From positions 310,001 to 374,000 of the forward strand of contig NZ_BCTK01000005.1 of the NCBI RefSeq assembly GCF_001571245.1: a stretch of DNA of 64,000 nucleotides, given 5' to 3'. The stretch is from Achromobacter piechaudii NBRC 102461. Lineage in GTDB: Bacteria > Pseudomonadota > Gammaproteobacteria > Burkholderiales > Burkholderiaceae_B. Every line of letters starts with the position of its first letter. The first letter of the stretch is position 1. The notes beneath the pieces were generated by a model. It made no database searches. It was not told the origin of the DNA and saw nothing but the letters and a program-made list of their open reading frames with translations. The translations under genes were made by a program, and so were the position numbers. Positions 35,216 through 43,719 of this stretch are shown piece by piece.

Positions 35216-36511
35216 GTGAGCGTTGGAGTTGAAACGCTGTTTGCCAGCGCGTTGGGTTTGGTTGCGCCGTGGGAGGTGGCCAAGGTGGATCTGGACACAG
35301 CCAAGCGGCGCATAGACTTTGAGGTGCGCTGCAACGCCAAGTTGCTCAGTTGCCCGCACTGCAACACCCCGGCGCAAGGCATCCATGACCGCCTTCGCCG
35401 CTCGTGGCGACACCTTGATTTTTTCCAGTTCGAAGCCTGGCTGCACGCCGATGTGCCGCGGGTGGCCTGCACTGGCTGCGGCAAGACCACGCAGGTGGGT
35501 GTGCCCTGGGCTCGCGAAGGCTCTGGCTTTACGGCGCTGTTTGAAGCCTTGGCGTTGTCGCTGTGCCGTGAGCTGCCGGTGCGGCAAGCCGCTGCACTGC
35601 TGCGTTGTGCCGACAAGCCCCTGTGGCGGCGCATTGAGTACTATGTTCAACAGGCCCGCGCAATCGACGACATGAGCGAGGTACGTACCGTGGGCATCGA
35701 CGAGACAAGCCTGCGGCGTGGGCAGCACTACATCACTGTCGTGCACGATCTGGCTGCCAAGCGCCTGCTGTTTGCCACCGAAGGGCGCAGCCACCACTCC
35801 GTGTTGGACTTTGCCCAAGACCTCAAGGCCCATGGCGGCGATCCGGCTGTCGTGCATCACGTCTGTCAGGACATGAGTACTGCCTACACCAAGGGGGTGG
35901 GCTTGGCGCTGCCGGCAGCTGCCATCAGCTACGACCGCTTCCATGTCGTCAAGATGGCCATCGAGGCCATGGACGAAGTGCGACGAACCGAATGGCCCGA
36001 TCAGCCCCATGCCGTGCACGCGGCCTTGGGCGGCACGGACCGCAAAGTGCTCAAGGGCCTGATGTGGGGCATGCGCAAGAACCCACCTGCCTGGAGCGGC
36101 CAACAGATCAGCGCCATGCACTGGCTGCAGCACTCCACGCTGAAATCTGCGCGGGCGTGGCGCCTGAAGATGGCCCTGCGCGAGGTCTATGGCGCAGCGC
36201 TCAAGCACAACGACCCCAGGCAGGCTCAGGCAGATCTGAGCGCCTGGTTGAGCTGGGCCACACGCTCGCGGCTGGAGCCCTTCAAGAAACTGGCCAAGAC
36301 CTTGAAGACCCACTTCGCTGGCGTGATCAGCGGCATGCTGGACAACCGATCCAATGCCTTCGTCGAAGCCATGAACGGCCTGTTGCAGCAGGCCAAACGC
36401 GCCGCACGAGGCTTCCGAACGGCAGGCAACTTCATCGCCGTCGCATACCTTCGCATGTCCAAGCTGGCCCATCTGCCTGATCACCCATTCACCCCAGCCT
36501 CAGCAAAATGA
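35216..36511 (+). CDS. ISL3-family transposase (DDE)
   Basis: A 431-residue transposase: N-terminal zinc-binding region with CPHCNTPAQGIHDR and CTGCGKTT, an HTH (LPVRQAAALLRCADKPLWRRI), and the DDE core with VGIDETSLRRGQHYITVVHD (first Asp) and YDRFHVVKM (second Asp), and a C-terminal NGLLQQAKRAARGFR with NAFVEAMNG (Glu). It begins with GTG behind a GGAG site. No frameshift or stop, so it should be active. Confidence 0.96.
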   Translation: MSVGVETLFASALGLVAPWEVAKVDLDTAKRRIDFEVRCNAKLLSCPHCNTPAQGIHDRLRRSWRHLDFFQFEAWLHADVPRVACTGCGKTTQVGVPWAREGSGFTALFEALALSLCRELPVRQAAALLRCADKPLWRRIEYYVQQARAIDDMSEVRTVGIDETSLRRGQHYITVVHDLAAKRLLFATEGRSHHSVLDFAQDLKAHGGDPAVVHHVCQDMSTAYTKGVGLALPAAAISYDRFHVVKMAIEAMDEVRRTEWPDQPHAVHAALGGTDRKVLKGLMWGMRKNPPAWSGQQISAMHWLQHSTLKSARAWRLKMALREVYGAALKHNDPRQAQADLSAWLSWATRSRLEPFKKLAKTLKTHFAGVISGMLDNRSNAFVEAMNGLLQQAKRAARGFRTAGNFIAVAYLRMSKLAHLPDHPFTPASAK

Positions 36512-36545
36512 AGCCGGGCGGTTCCACACAAAACGGCATAGAGCC

Positions 36546-36553
36546 TCTCAAAG
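36546..36553 (+). repeat. Target-site duplication, right copy (TCTCAAAG)
   Basis: Exact copy of 35069-35076 immediately after the right inverted repeat of the insertion sequence. Its TCA (36548-36550) also provides the stop codon of the truncated frame read leftward into the element edge. Confidence 0.95.
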
Positions 36554-37025
36554 CCGGGGGGTGCTGGTGGACAACAGCAAATCGAGGCGGTGTTCGACCA
36601 GCACCGCCTCGATGCTGCGCGGCGGCTGACCGGTCATCTGCTCGATGACACCGTCGGAGAACGGCGCCAGCCCGCGTTTGGACACCTCTTCGATGATCAG
36701 CGCCTCTCGCACCGTGGATTTCGGAAAGCCCGAGACCTGCAGATGCAGCGCCAGGGCTTCCTCACTGACGGGCACCAGGTCGATGCTGGCTCCGAAGATG
36801 ATATTGATGCTGTTCACCAGCGCCTCGGCGGTGAGAGCCTGCGGGCCGGTGATCGCCAGCTCTCCGGGCGGAACAGGGTCCGCCCGCAGTACCGCCGCAG
36901 CGGTGCGCGCCACGTCCTCGCCCGCCACGTAAGGCAGTCTGCCTTGCGGCGCTGAGCAAAACCATTTCCCGCACCGAAGCGCCAGGATGATCCGCGGAAA
37001 CAATCGCTCCATAGGCCAACTCACC
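36548..37025 (-). pseudogene. Frameshifted NmrA-like NAD(P)-binding oxidoreductase
   Basis: The C-terminal part of an NmrA/SDR-type protein is readable: RLPYVAGEDVARTAAAVLRADPVPPGELAITGPQALTAEAL and on to SIEAVLVEH. Upstream, the matching sequence (SADHPGASVREMVLLSA) lies in another frame, so a frameshift occurs near 36950, and the first half of the gene with the NAD(P)-binding Gly motif is missing. Its truncated 5' end lies only 35 bp from soxR, on the other strand, so the pair was once divergent; SoxR-linked oxidoreductases are common. Confidence 0.75.
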
Positions 37026-37059
37026 CGCAAGACTGACAAGGCTAGGTTGCGAGCCTCGC

Positions 37060-37485
37060 ATGACGGTTGGAGAGGTGTCACAGCGCAGCGGCCTGCCCGT
37101 ATCCACGATCCACTTCTACGAGTCCAAGGGCCTGATCCAGAGCGAACGCACGTCCGGAAATCAGCGGAGATACTCGCCCGCTATCTTGAGGTATCTGGCC
37201 ATCGTCAAAGTCGCGCAGCGGGCCGGACTATCGCTGGACGAAGTGCTCGACGCTCTCGGGCAGTATCAGCCGGGCGTTCATCTGACTGCTGCGCATTGGC
37301 GCCGTGTGGCGTCTAGGTGGCGTGAAGACCTTGACGACCGCATTACGCAGTTGATGCGGCTGCGGGACGAACTCGGGGGATGTATCGGGTGCGGTTGTCT
37401 CTCTCTCAAAGAGTGCCCGTTGCGTAATCCGGGCGACATACTCGCAGGCCAGGGGCCCGGTGCGCGTATCCTTGAGCGAGAATAG
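37060..37485 (+). CDS. soxR: SoxR-type redox-sensing MerR regulator
   Basis: A 141-residue MerR-family protein: HTH (TVGEVSQRSGLPVSTIHFYESKGLI), and the [2Fe-2S] signature CIGCGCLSLKEC near the C-terminus (CX2CXCX5C), the SoxR hallmark. SoxR senses redox-cycling compounds through the cluster and activates efflux or detoxification genes. It is a few residues shorter than usual at the N-terminus. Its former divergent target, the NmrA-like gene, is broken, so it may now act only on chromosomal genes. Confidence 0.92.
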   Translation: MTVGEVSQRSGLPVSTIHFYESKGLIQSERTSGNQRRYSPAILRYLAIVKVAQRAGLSLDEVLDALGQYQPGVHLTAAHWRRVASRWREDLDDRITQLMRLRDELGGCIGCGCLSLKECPLRNPGDILAGQGPGARILERE

Positions 37486-37719
37486 GCGGGACTTGTGAGA
37501 TTGACAGTCGACTGAGTGGATCGCGCCGGCAGGGTCGACGTAGGGCGATGTATCCGCTACGCCGACCGCCGCAGTTCACGTCGTCTAAGTCGGCCGTGAG
37601 ATTGCTGAAAATTCATTCGGCATTTTTGTGCAGCGAACAGTCCGCACGACCATTACCAACGAAGTGCGACAGGCCTCGTTCGCTTTCCTTGGGTCTCGTC
37701 TGTTCCTCACAGCGCGCAA

Positions 37720-38142
37720 TCATTCGGACGTATTCAAAGGCCCCATGAGCGCAGCAATGATAGGGCAAGGAAGCGCCTCTCCCGTGTCTTCGCACCTCTC
37801 CAGCATGTCTCTCAGAGCGCCTCGCATGCGCTGAAGGTCGCCAACCTTCTCATCGATCTGGTCAAGGCGCCGCCGTGTCACCGTCTGAATAGCCCGGCGA
37901 TTCCGCCCATCCTCCAGATCCAAGAGCGACTTCACCTCGTCCAGCGAGAACCCAAGGCTCTGAGCGCGCTTGATGAAGCCGATCCGCTGGATCATCGAAG
38001 CGGGGTAGCGCCGGAAGCTGCCGGCGTTCTTCGGGATCGGCAACAGGCCGCGTCCCTGGTAGTAGCGGATTGTCTCCACGCCGACGCCAGCGACCTTCGC
38101 CAGCCTGCCAACCGTCATCCAATCACCCAAACCTTCGTTCAT
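37720..38142 (-). CDS. MerR-family metal-responsive regulator lacking one canonical Cys
   Basis: A 140-residue MerR protein: HTH (TVGRLAKVAGVGVETIRYYQGRGLL), dimer helix and metal loop CEDTGEALPCPIIAAL. In MerR/PbrR/ZntR proteins a third Cys lies where this one has LEDGRNRRA, so the Cys79-equivalent is absent and only the C-terminal Cys pair remains. Copper-type regulators use just that pair. ATG 38142 is preferred over GTG 38154; ATG 38118 is also possible. It is divergent from the metal island and is its probable regulator. Confidence 0.88.
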   Translation of the reverse strand: MNEGLGDWMTVGRLAKVAGVGVETIRYYQGRGLLPIPKNAGSFRRYPASMIQRIGFIKRAQSLGFSLDEVKSLLDLEDGRNRRAIQTVTRRRLDQIDEKVGDLQRMRGALRDMLERCEDTGEALPCPIIAALMGPLNTSE

Positions 38143-38196
38143 CGAGCGATCCACTGTCTATTCACAAGCAACACAGAATAACGCAGTACCGCGTAG

Positions 38197-38227
38197 TTGA
38201 CCCTTGCCTCCATTTGATCCAAGTCAA
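38197..38227 (+). promoter_or_regulatory. Possible MerR-type dyad between merR-like gene and 38286 gene
   Basis: TTGACCCTTG and CAAGTCAA face each other across the intergenic space, an imperfect dyad with a -35-like TTGACC at its left end. No convincing -10 at the 19-20 bp spacing typical for MerR promoters follows on the plus strand. A shared control site for the divergent genes is plausible only. Confidence 0.3.
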
Positions 38228-38285
38228 TTTCCCGCAGCTCAGTTGGGAATAGGATCACAGGTGTCAATGGGTCAATAGGCCGCAC

Positions 38286-38720
38286 ATGCGCACACTTCTC
38301 AACCACCGCAGGATTCGCGCCATCGCGTGGATGGTGCTCGGGGTATGGCTGTTTGCGCTCGGGGCCGGGGTGGCCAATGCCTGCCTTCTGGAGTCTCCGC
38401 AGCAACATCGGCATGCTGTCGGGTATGAGCATGTCCCATCGTCCGGGCATGGAAATCATGAAGGCCTCCATGGTGAGCACGAAGAAGGTTCCCACGACCC
38501 GTCGAAGGCCCCGTGCCTGAAGCTCTGCGGCGACGTCAACCAGTCCGCCATTCAGAAAGCACCAACCTTCGCGTTCGACCTCGTCGGTTTGGCGCCTCCC
38601 GCCTATGGAGACCAGCTGCTGGCTCCGACGTTGGCTCTGCGAGCCATCCCATCGAGGGGTCACCAGCGACCACCTCCCAAGCGGCCGTCGTGGCTGCTGT
38701 TCGAGCGTCTCGCGCTGTAG
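38286..38720 (+). CDS. His-rich exported protein of the metal island
   Basis: A 144-residue protein with an N-terminal hydrophobic signal or anchor (about 11-32, AWMVLGVWLFALGAGVANAC), a His-rich stretch (about 41-70: QQHRHAVGYEHV, HGNHEGLHGEHEE) and a conserved-looking CLKLCGDVNQS. His clusters just outside the membrane suggest metal binding. It resembles small periplasmic proteins of copper loci such as CopL in layout, not in a motif I can name. It is divergent from the MerR gene by about 140 bp. Confidence 0.7.
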   Translation: MRTLLNHRRIRAIAWMVLGVWLFALGAGVANACLLESPQQHRHAVGYEHVPSSGHGNHEGLHGEHEEGSHDPSKAPCLKLCGDVNQSAIQKAPTFAFDLVGLAPPAYGDQLLAPTLALRAIPSRGHQRPPPKRPSWLLFERLAL

Positions 38721-38772
38721 CGCCTCCTTTGAGTTGCCGTGTCGGTCACACCCGGCGCACAACTCATAAGCC

Positions 38773-38803
38773 TTGACTCTGTACCCGACTACGGAGTTTT
38801 CAT
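38773..38803 (+). promoter_or_regulatory. MerR-family operator-promoter of the metal island
   Basis: ACTCTGTAC (38776-38784) and CTACGGAGT (38789-38797) form a 22-bp dyad (7 of 9 arm positions pair, spacer CCGA). TTGACT (38773-38778) serves as -35, with a weak -10-like TTTCAT/TTCATA after 19-20 bp. An over-long spacer filled by an ACTC-GAGT dyad is the classical layout activated by MerR/PbrR/ZntR-type proteins. It reads into the gene at 38875 and, probably, the long run of genes after it. Confidence 0.78.
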
Positions 38804-38874
38804 AGGGCTTTGTCCGCTTGCGGCGACATCGGTTTCGCCCCAATGGCAGGCACCCGCGGCTAAAGGAGAGAGAA

Positions 38875-39276
38875 ATGAAATTCACGCATTCGATCGCGGC
38901 CATCGTTGGCGCCGCACTGGTCACCTTGTCTGCGTTCGCGCAGGACAACCATCAGGCCCATCACCCCGCAGGTGCGAGTCCGACCGCGGCCGAGACGCCA
39001 AGGGCGCCGACCACCGAGGGCATGGATGCGCAACTGAAGTCGATGCAGGCCATGCACGAACGGATGGTGGCTGCGAAGACGCCTGCGCAGCGCAAGGCGC
39101 TCATGGCCGAACACATGCAGGCCATGCGGGCTGGCATGGCGATGATGGGCGCAATGAAGGATGGAGCCGAGTCGGCGCCGACAGCTGAGCGGCAGCAAAT
39201 GCTCGAAATGCGCATGGACATGTGCCAGTCCATGATGCAGATGATGATGGACCGGATGCCTGAGCCGGCGAAGTGA
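38875..39276 (+). CDS. Met/His-rich periplasmic protein
   Basis: A 133-residue protein with signal peptide (cleavage near SAFAQ), then an N-terminal His cluster (DNHQAHHPAG) and a Met-rich helical body (MQAMRAGMAMMGAMK, MLEMRMDMCQSMMQMMMDRM) with one Cys. Met-rich periplasmic proteins often bind copper(I) or silver. It has a strong AAAGGAGAG ribosome-binding site. It is the first gene behind the MerR-type operator. I do not know a named family for it. Confidence 0.78.
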   Translation: MKFTHSIAAIVGAALVTLSAFAQDNHQAHHPAGASPTAAETPRAPTTEGMDAQLKSMQAMHERMVAAKTPAQRKALMAEHMQAMRAGMAMMGAMKDGAESAPTAERQQMLEMRMDMCQSMMQMMMDRMPEPAK

Positions 39277-39287
39277 GGAGGACGACC

Positions 39288-39527
39288 ATGACAACTTCTC
39301 ACCGCACCGGTCCAAGGTTTTCGCGCTCGCGATGGTTCCTGGGCTTTCTGGTCTTCCTGGCCGTGAGCATCTACATGCTGCTGACGGAACACCGCGGGCA
39401 CTACCTGGCCGCGCTGCCACTGGTCCTCCTGGCGACTTGCGTCATCGCTCATGTGCTGATGCATCGCCATGCCGTACCAGGCGACGGTAGCAAGGCGAAT
39501 CCACCGTACCCGGGAGAGCGCAAATGA
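39288..39527 (+). CDS. DUF2933-like small membrane protein
   Basis: A 79-residue protein with two short hydrophobic segments (about 15-33, 41-58) separated by TEHRGHYL, ending in a polar tail. It fits the DUF2933 family, small proteins often found in copper-resistance loci beside isoprenylcysteine-methyltransferase-like genes, as here. Overlaps the next gene by 4 bp. Confidence 0.8.
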   Translation: MTTSHRTGPRFSRSRWFLGFLVFLAVSIYMLLTEHRGHYLAALPLVLLATCVIAHVLMHRHAVPGDGSKANPPYPGERK

Positions 39528-40174
39528 ACCACGATGCGCCCGCTTATGGGCTTTGGCTGCTCGTCCTCGTGAACTCGGCGGTCTTCATCATGTTCGCCTT
39601 CAGCTTCTTCAAACCGCAGACCTCGCGCGACTGGAGAACCTTCGGGACATTCGCAGCGTTCATTGTTGCCTTGTTCGTCGAGATGTACGGCTTTCCGCTG
39701 ACGCTGTACGTGCTGTCCGGCTGGCTTCAGACCAAGTATCCCAGTCTGGACTTGCTGTCGCACAACAGCGGCCATCTCTGGTCGACCCTGCTGGGCGAGA
39801 GCGGCGACCCTCACTTCAGCCCGCTTCATATCGCGAGCTACATCTTCATCGGGGGCGGCTTCTGGCTTCTGTCGAGCGCCTGGACGGTGCTCTACCACGC
39901 GCAACGGCACGCCCAACTTGCCGTGAGCGGCCCATACGCCAGGATTCGGCACCCGCAGTATGTGGCCTTCGTGGCGATCCTTTTCGGCTTTCTGCTGCAG
40001 TGGCCGACGCTGTTGACGCTGCTGATGTTCCCCTTCCTCGTCGTGATGTATTCGAGGCTGGCTGTCAACGAGGAGAAGGACATGCGCAAGCAGTTCGGCG
40101 CCGAGTTCGACGCCTATGCCGCGCGCACGCCGCGCTTCCTTCCCTCCCTCTCGGACACGCGCCAGCGAGGCTGA
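39524..40174 (+). CDS. Isoprenylcysteine carboxyl methyltransferase-family membrane protein
   Basis: A 216-residue protein with several transmembrane helices and the ICMT/PEMT C-terminal motif GPYARIRHPQYVAFVAILFGFLLQWPT followed by EEKDMRKQFGAEFDAYAARTPRFLP (SAM-binding and substrate part). True targets of bacterial members are unknown; lipids or small thiols have been suggested. It follows DUF2933 with a 4-bp overlap, a pair repeated in many metal islands. Confidence 0.88.
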   Translation: MNHDAPAYGLWLLVLVNSAVFIMFAFSFFKPQTSRDWRTFGTFAAFIVALFVEMYGFPLTLYVLSGWLQTKYPSLDLLSHNSGHLWSTLLGESGDPHFSPLHIASYIFIGGGFWLLSSAWTVLYHAQRHAQLAVSGPYARIRHPQYVAFVAILFGFLLQWPTLLTLLMFPFLVVMYSRLAVNEEKDMRKQFGAEFDAYAARTPRFLPSLSDTRQRG

Positions 40175-40344
40175 CATGAAGAAGACCCGCTGGCGTCAGC
40201 GCATCAATCGACCGTACCTGGCTGCAGCCTACGGACAAGGCGATGGCTGCGGCTCCCGCTCGGATGCGGACATGAGCGCCGCGCCCCGCCGGGCGTCGAC
40301 ACACGCAATGCTGATCGCCTGCGACCAGACCTAACGGAGAACCC

Positions 40345-41208
40345 ATGGCAAAGAACAAGAAGGGCGCCAAAGGCGCCAAGCACAAGGCCGATGTGGACGG
40401 CACCGGCACTGCCCACGGCTCAGCGCGCGACGAGACAGCGACACGCTCGATCGGCCGCGAGGACTACGAAGCACAGTTGCACATGCTGCAGATCGAACTG
40501 GTGAAACTGCAGCGGCATTTCATCAAATGCAACGACCGTATCCTGATCCTCTTGGAGGGAAGGGACGGCGCAGGCAAGGACGGCAGCATCAAGCGGCTGG
40601 TCGAACACCTGAGTCCTCGGGAAACACGGGTCGTCGCGCTAGGAAAGCCCTCCGACCGGGATCGCACGGGCTGGTACTTCCAGCGCTACGTCCCGCACCT
40701 GCCAGTTGGCGAAGAGCTCGTGGTGTTCAACCGCAGTTGGTACAACCGTGCGGGCGTGGAACCGGTGATGGGCTTCTGTACCGCCGAGGAGCACGAGGAA
40801 TTCATGAACTCAGTGCCCAAGTTCGAGGAGATGCTGGTCAACTCCGGTATCAAGCTGCTGAAGTATTACCTCGACATCGGCAAGAAGGAGCAGAGCCGCC
40901 GGCTCGGGGAACGCCGCCGTGATCCCCTCAAACAGTGGAAGTCGAGCCCGGTGGATGCCGTCGCGCTGAAGCACTGGGACGGCTATACACGGGCGCGCGA
41001 CGAGATGTTCATGCGCACCCATACGGCCGCGGCGCCCTGGTCTGTCGTGCACGCCGACAACAAACGGTTGGCGAGGCTCAACCTGATCAGAGACATCCTC
41101 TCCCGGCTGCATTACGCCGGCAAGAAGCACAAGGTCATCGCTCCCGACCGGGAGATCGTCTTCGAGTTCTCGCAGGACTGCCTGGACTCGGGCCGACTCG
41201 CTCGTTGA
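40345..41208 (+). CDS. ppk2: Polyphosphate kinase 2 (PPK2)
   Basis: A 287-residue PPK2: basic N-terminal tail, Walker [10 protein letters not shown] (72-80), Walker B-type segment [22 protein letters not shown] and the lid with [21 protein letters not shown]. Family members use inorganic polyphosphate to phosphorylate ADP, GDP or AMP. Its place in the stress island suggests regeneration of nucleotide triphosphates without respiration. The class (ADP or AMP specific) cannot be read with certainty; the single-domain length fits class I. Confidence 0.94.
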   Translation: MAKNKKGAKGAKHKADVDGTGTAHGSARDETATRSIGREDYEAQLHMLQIELVKLQRHFIKCNDRILILLEGRDGAGKDGSIKRLVEHLSPRETRVVALGKPSDRDRTGWYFQRYVPHLPVGEELVVFNRSWYNRAGVEPVMGFCTAEEHEEFMNSVPKFEEMLVNSGIKLLKYYLDIGKKEQSRRLGERRRDPLKQWKSSPVDAVALKHWDGYTRARDEMFMRTHTAAAPWSVVHADNKRLARLNLIRDILSRLHYAGKKHKVIAPDREIVFEFSQDCLDSGRLAR

Positions 41209-41240
41209 GACCACGAACACAGCGAACAGGAAGAACAGCC

Positions 41241-43706
41241 ATGAAGTCGATCAACGTTGAAGTCGGAGGGCTCGTATCGAGCCTGAGCGCGGAGGGAGTA
41301 CGCCGCAAGCTGCTGCAGCTTCCCGGCGTCCATCATGCAGATGTCAACTATGTTGCGGGAAGCGCAACGGTCCATCTCGATGAGGGACAACTCAGTGTCG
41401 AGGATCTGCGCCAGCGCATCGCCGAATGCGGCTATCACTGCCGTGGCGAGCAGACGCCCAAGCACGTGTGCGCGCCCGCCGCTGGCGTCTCTGCCGACCC
41501 CAGCCATGCGGTGCACGGCCATCACGGCGCACCCGCACGTCAGGCGCAAGAGATGGGGCATGAGGGGCACCACGCGCATGCCCCCGCCACGGCCGCACGC
41601 GCGAAGGCTGCGGCCACGACGCCCGCCGCCCATGCTGCGCACCAGGCCCACGCAGGCGACCCTGCGATGGACGACATGATGCACGACATGGGCCACGGGT
41701 CGGGCTCGATGCAGGACATGGCTCGGGACATGCGCAATCGCTTCTTCGTGGCCCTGGTCTTCGCCATTCCCGTGTTCTTCTATTCCCCGATGGGGAAGAT
41801 GTTCGGCGACTTCCAGACGCCGTTCGGGCTGGACGACAAGCTCTTTCTTTTCTTCCTCGCAAGTGCCGCGATCATCTATCCAGGTTGGCCTTTCTACGTG
41901 GCGGCGTGGCGCGCGCTGCGCAACGGCGTCGCCAACATGGCCACGTTGGTCGTGCTGTCGGTGGGCACCGGCTACCTGTTCAGCATCGGCGCGACCTTCT
42001 TCTACGAGGGTGAGGTGTTCTATGAAGCGGCATCGGTGCTGCTGGTCTTCATCCTGCTGGGGCACTGGCTGGAGATGCGCGCCCGCGCGGGCGCATCCGA
42101 CGCGATTCGCGCGTTGATGGATCTCGCCCCACCCATGGCCACGGTCGTGCGCAACGGGGTGGAGACCAAGGTACCGACCGCCGAGGTTGCAGCCGGGGAA
42201 CTGGTCGTGATCAAGCCCGGCGACAAGATCCCGGTGGATGGCGAGATCGTCGAGGGCGCGTCGCAAGTGGACGAGTCGATGCTGACGGGCGAGTCCATGC
42301 CGGTCAAGAAGGGCGTGGGCAGCACCGTCGTAGGCGCCAGCATCAACAAGAGCGGGAGCTTTCGCTACAAGGCCACGAAGGTCGGCGCGGACACGGCCTT
42401 GGCGCAGATTGTCAAGCTGGTCCAGGAGGCCCAGAACTCGAAGGCCCCCGGCCAGCTGCTGGCCGACCACGCATCCCAGTGGCTGGTGCTGGCGGCGATC
42501 GTGATTGGCCTGCTGACCTTCAGCGTCTGGTACTGGGTGATGGGACAGACATTACTGTTCGCACTCACCTTGACCATCACCGTGTTCGTGATCGCATGCC
42601 CTGATGCGCTGGGGCTGGCCACCCCGATGGCCATCATGGTCGGGACCGGGCTGGGCGCAATGAACGGCATTCTCTTCAAGAATGCGGCCGCATTGGAGAA
42701 CGCCACCAAGTTGACGGTCGTGGTGTTCGACAAGACCGGCACCTTGACACTGGGGCAGCCCGATGTCGTCGAGATGGTGGCCGCGCCCGGTGTCGAGGAG
42801 ACGCGGCTTCTGGCGACGGCCGCCGCGGTGGAGAAGTTCTCCGAGCACCCCCTCGCGCTCGCAGTGCTCAAGCGTGCGGGAGACATGCCGACGGAGGTCA
42901 CCGAGAACTTCACCAACATCGATGGGCAAGGCGCACGGGCCACTATCGGGGGCGAGACGGTGCTCCTGGGCAACCGGCTGCTGATGCAGTCGGAACAGGT
43001 GGATCTGGCTCCCCTTGCCAGCGAGGCGGCGCGGCTGCAAGGCGGGGGGCGCACTGTGGTCCACGTCGCGCGCGGTGGCCGGCTGATCGGCCTCATCGCG
43101 ATCGCCGATGCCGTGCGGCCGACCTCGCGCGAGACGATCGCCAAGCTGCAGGCACGCGGCGTGAAGGTCGCGATGCTGACCGGCGACAACCAGGCGACCG
43201 CCGAGCGCATCGGCAAGGAACTGGGCATCGACATCGTGCTTGCGGATGTGTTGCCCGGGCAGAAGGCCTCCAAGATCAAGGAACTGCAGCAGCAGGGTCA
43301 CAAGGTCGGCATGGTCGGCGACGGCATCAACGACGCTCCGGCGCTGACGCAGGCCGACGTGGGCTTTGCGATTGGCGCGGGGACGGACGTTGCGATGGAA
43401 AGCGCCCAGGTGGTGTTGATGAAGAGTGACCCCTACGACGTGGTCGGGGCCATCGAACTGTCCCGGGCGACGCTGCGCAAGATGCACCAGAACCTCTGGT
43501 GGGCCGTGGCCTACAACGTGATCGCCTTCCCGCTGGCGGCCGGGGTGCTGTATCCGTTCACCTTGTCGCCCGAGGTCGCTGCATTGTCCATGTCGGGCAG
43601 TTCCGCGATCGTCGCGATCAATGCGCTGATGCTCAAGCGCACGCGCCTGCCGGGGATCAAGCGCGTGACGTCGCGTGCCAGTGTCCCAGCGGCCGCGTCA
43701 GCCTGA
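41241..43706 (+). CDS. Heavy-metal P1B-type ATPase with CPD motif
   Basis: An 821-residue P1B-ATPase. The N-terminal HMA domain (1-65) has no CxxC: the loop reads [12 protein letters not shown] His-rich linker (about 85-155: [24 protein letters not shown]) follows. Core: TGES (349-352), C453-P454-D455 in [12 protein letters not shown] where copper pumps have CPC, DKTGT (Asp497), [10 protein letters not shown], and copper-type YN ([10 protein letters not shown]) and MSGSS in the last helices. All catalytic motifs are intact. The CPD change alters a metal ligand, so specificity may differ from CopA. Confidence 0.93.
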   Translation: MKSINVEVGGLVSSLSAEGVRRKLLQLPGVHHADVNYVAGSATVHLDEGQLSVEDLRQRIAECGYHCRGEQTPKHVCAPAAGVSADPSHAVHGHHGAPARQAQEMGHEGHHAHAPATAARAKAAATTPAAHAAHQAHAGDPAMDDMMHDMGHGSGSMQDMARDMRNRFFVALVFAIPVFFYSPMGKMFGDFQTPFGLDDKLFLFFLASAAIIYPGWPFYVAAWRALRNGVANMATLVVLSVGTGYLFSIGATFFYEGEVFYEAASVLLVFILLGHWLEMRARAGASDAIRALMDLAPPMATVVRNGVETKVPTAEVAAGELVVIKPGDKIPVDGEIVEGASQVDESMLTGESMPVKKGVGSTVVGASINKSGSFRYKATKVGADTALAQIVKLVQEAQNSKAPGQLLADHASQWLVLAAIVIGLLTFSVWYWVMGQTLLFALTLTITVFVIACPDALGLATPMAIMVGTGLGAMNGILFKNAAALENATKLTVVVFDKTGTLTLGQPDVVEMVAAPGVEETRLLATAAAVEKFSEHPLALAVLKRAGDMPTEVTENFTNIDGQGARATIGGETVLLGNRLLMQSEQVDLAPLASEAARLQGGGRTVVHVARGGRLIGLIAIADAVRPTSRETIAKLQARGVKVAMLTGDNQATAERIGKELGIDIVLADVLPGQKASKIKELQQQGHKVGMVGDGINDAPALTQADVGFAIGAGTDVAMESAQVVLMKSDPYDVVGAIELSRATLRKMHQNLWWAVAYNVIAFPLAAGVLYPFTLSPEVAALSMSGSSAIVAINALMLKRTRLPGIKRVTSRASVPAAASA

Positions 43707-43719
43707 GCGGCGGGCCACC

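Larger units (their letters stand above)
35077..36545 (+). mobile_element. Intact ISL3-family insertion sequence (1469 bp)
   Basis: Bounded by imperfect 24-bp inverted repeats (35077-35100 and 36522-36545, 18 of 24 positions match, both starting GGC and ending GTGTGGAA when read inward) and by identical 8-bp direct repeats. It contains one full transposase gene. Sharp ends and a perfect target duplication indicate a complete, fairly recent single insertion. It lies between a MerR remnant and an NmrA-like remnant, and nothing else is carried. Confidence 0.95.

Noticed and set aside
37486-37719. Gap between soxR and the MerR gene
   Set aside because: I looked for a promoter, terminator, tRNA or small gene and found nothing convincing; short ORFs here have no motif.
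40176-40334. 52-codon ORF between the ICMT-like gene and ppk2
   Set aside because: It has an ATG after the upstream stop but no clear ribosome-binding site, odd composition and no recognisable feature; left as a gap.
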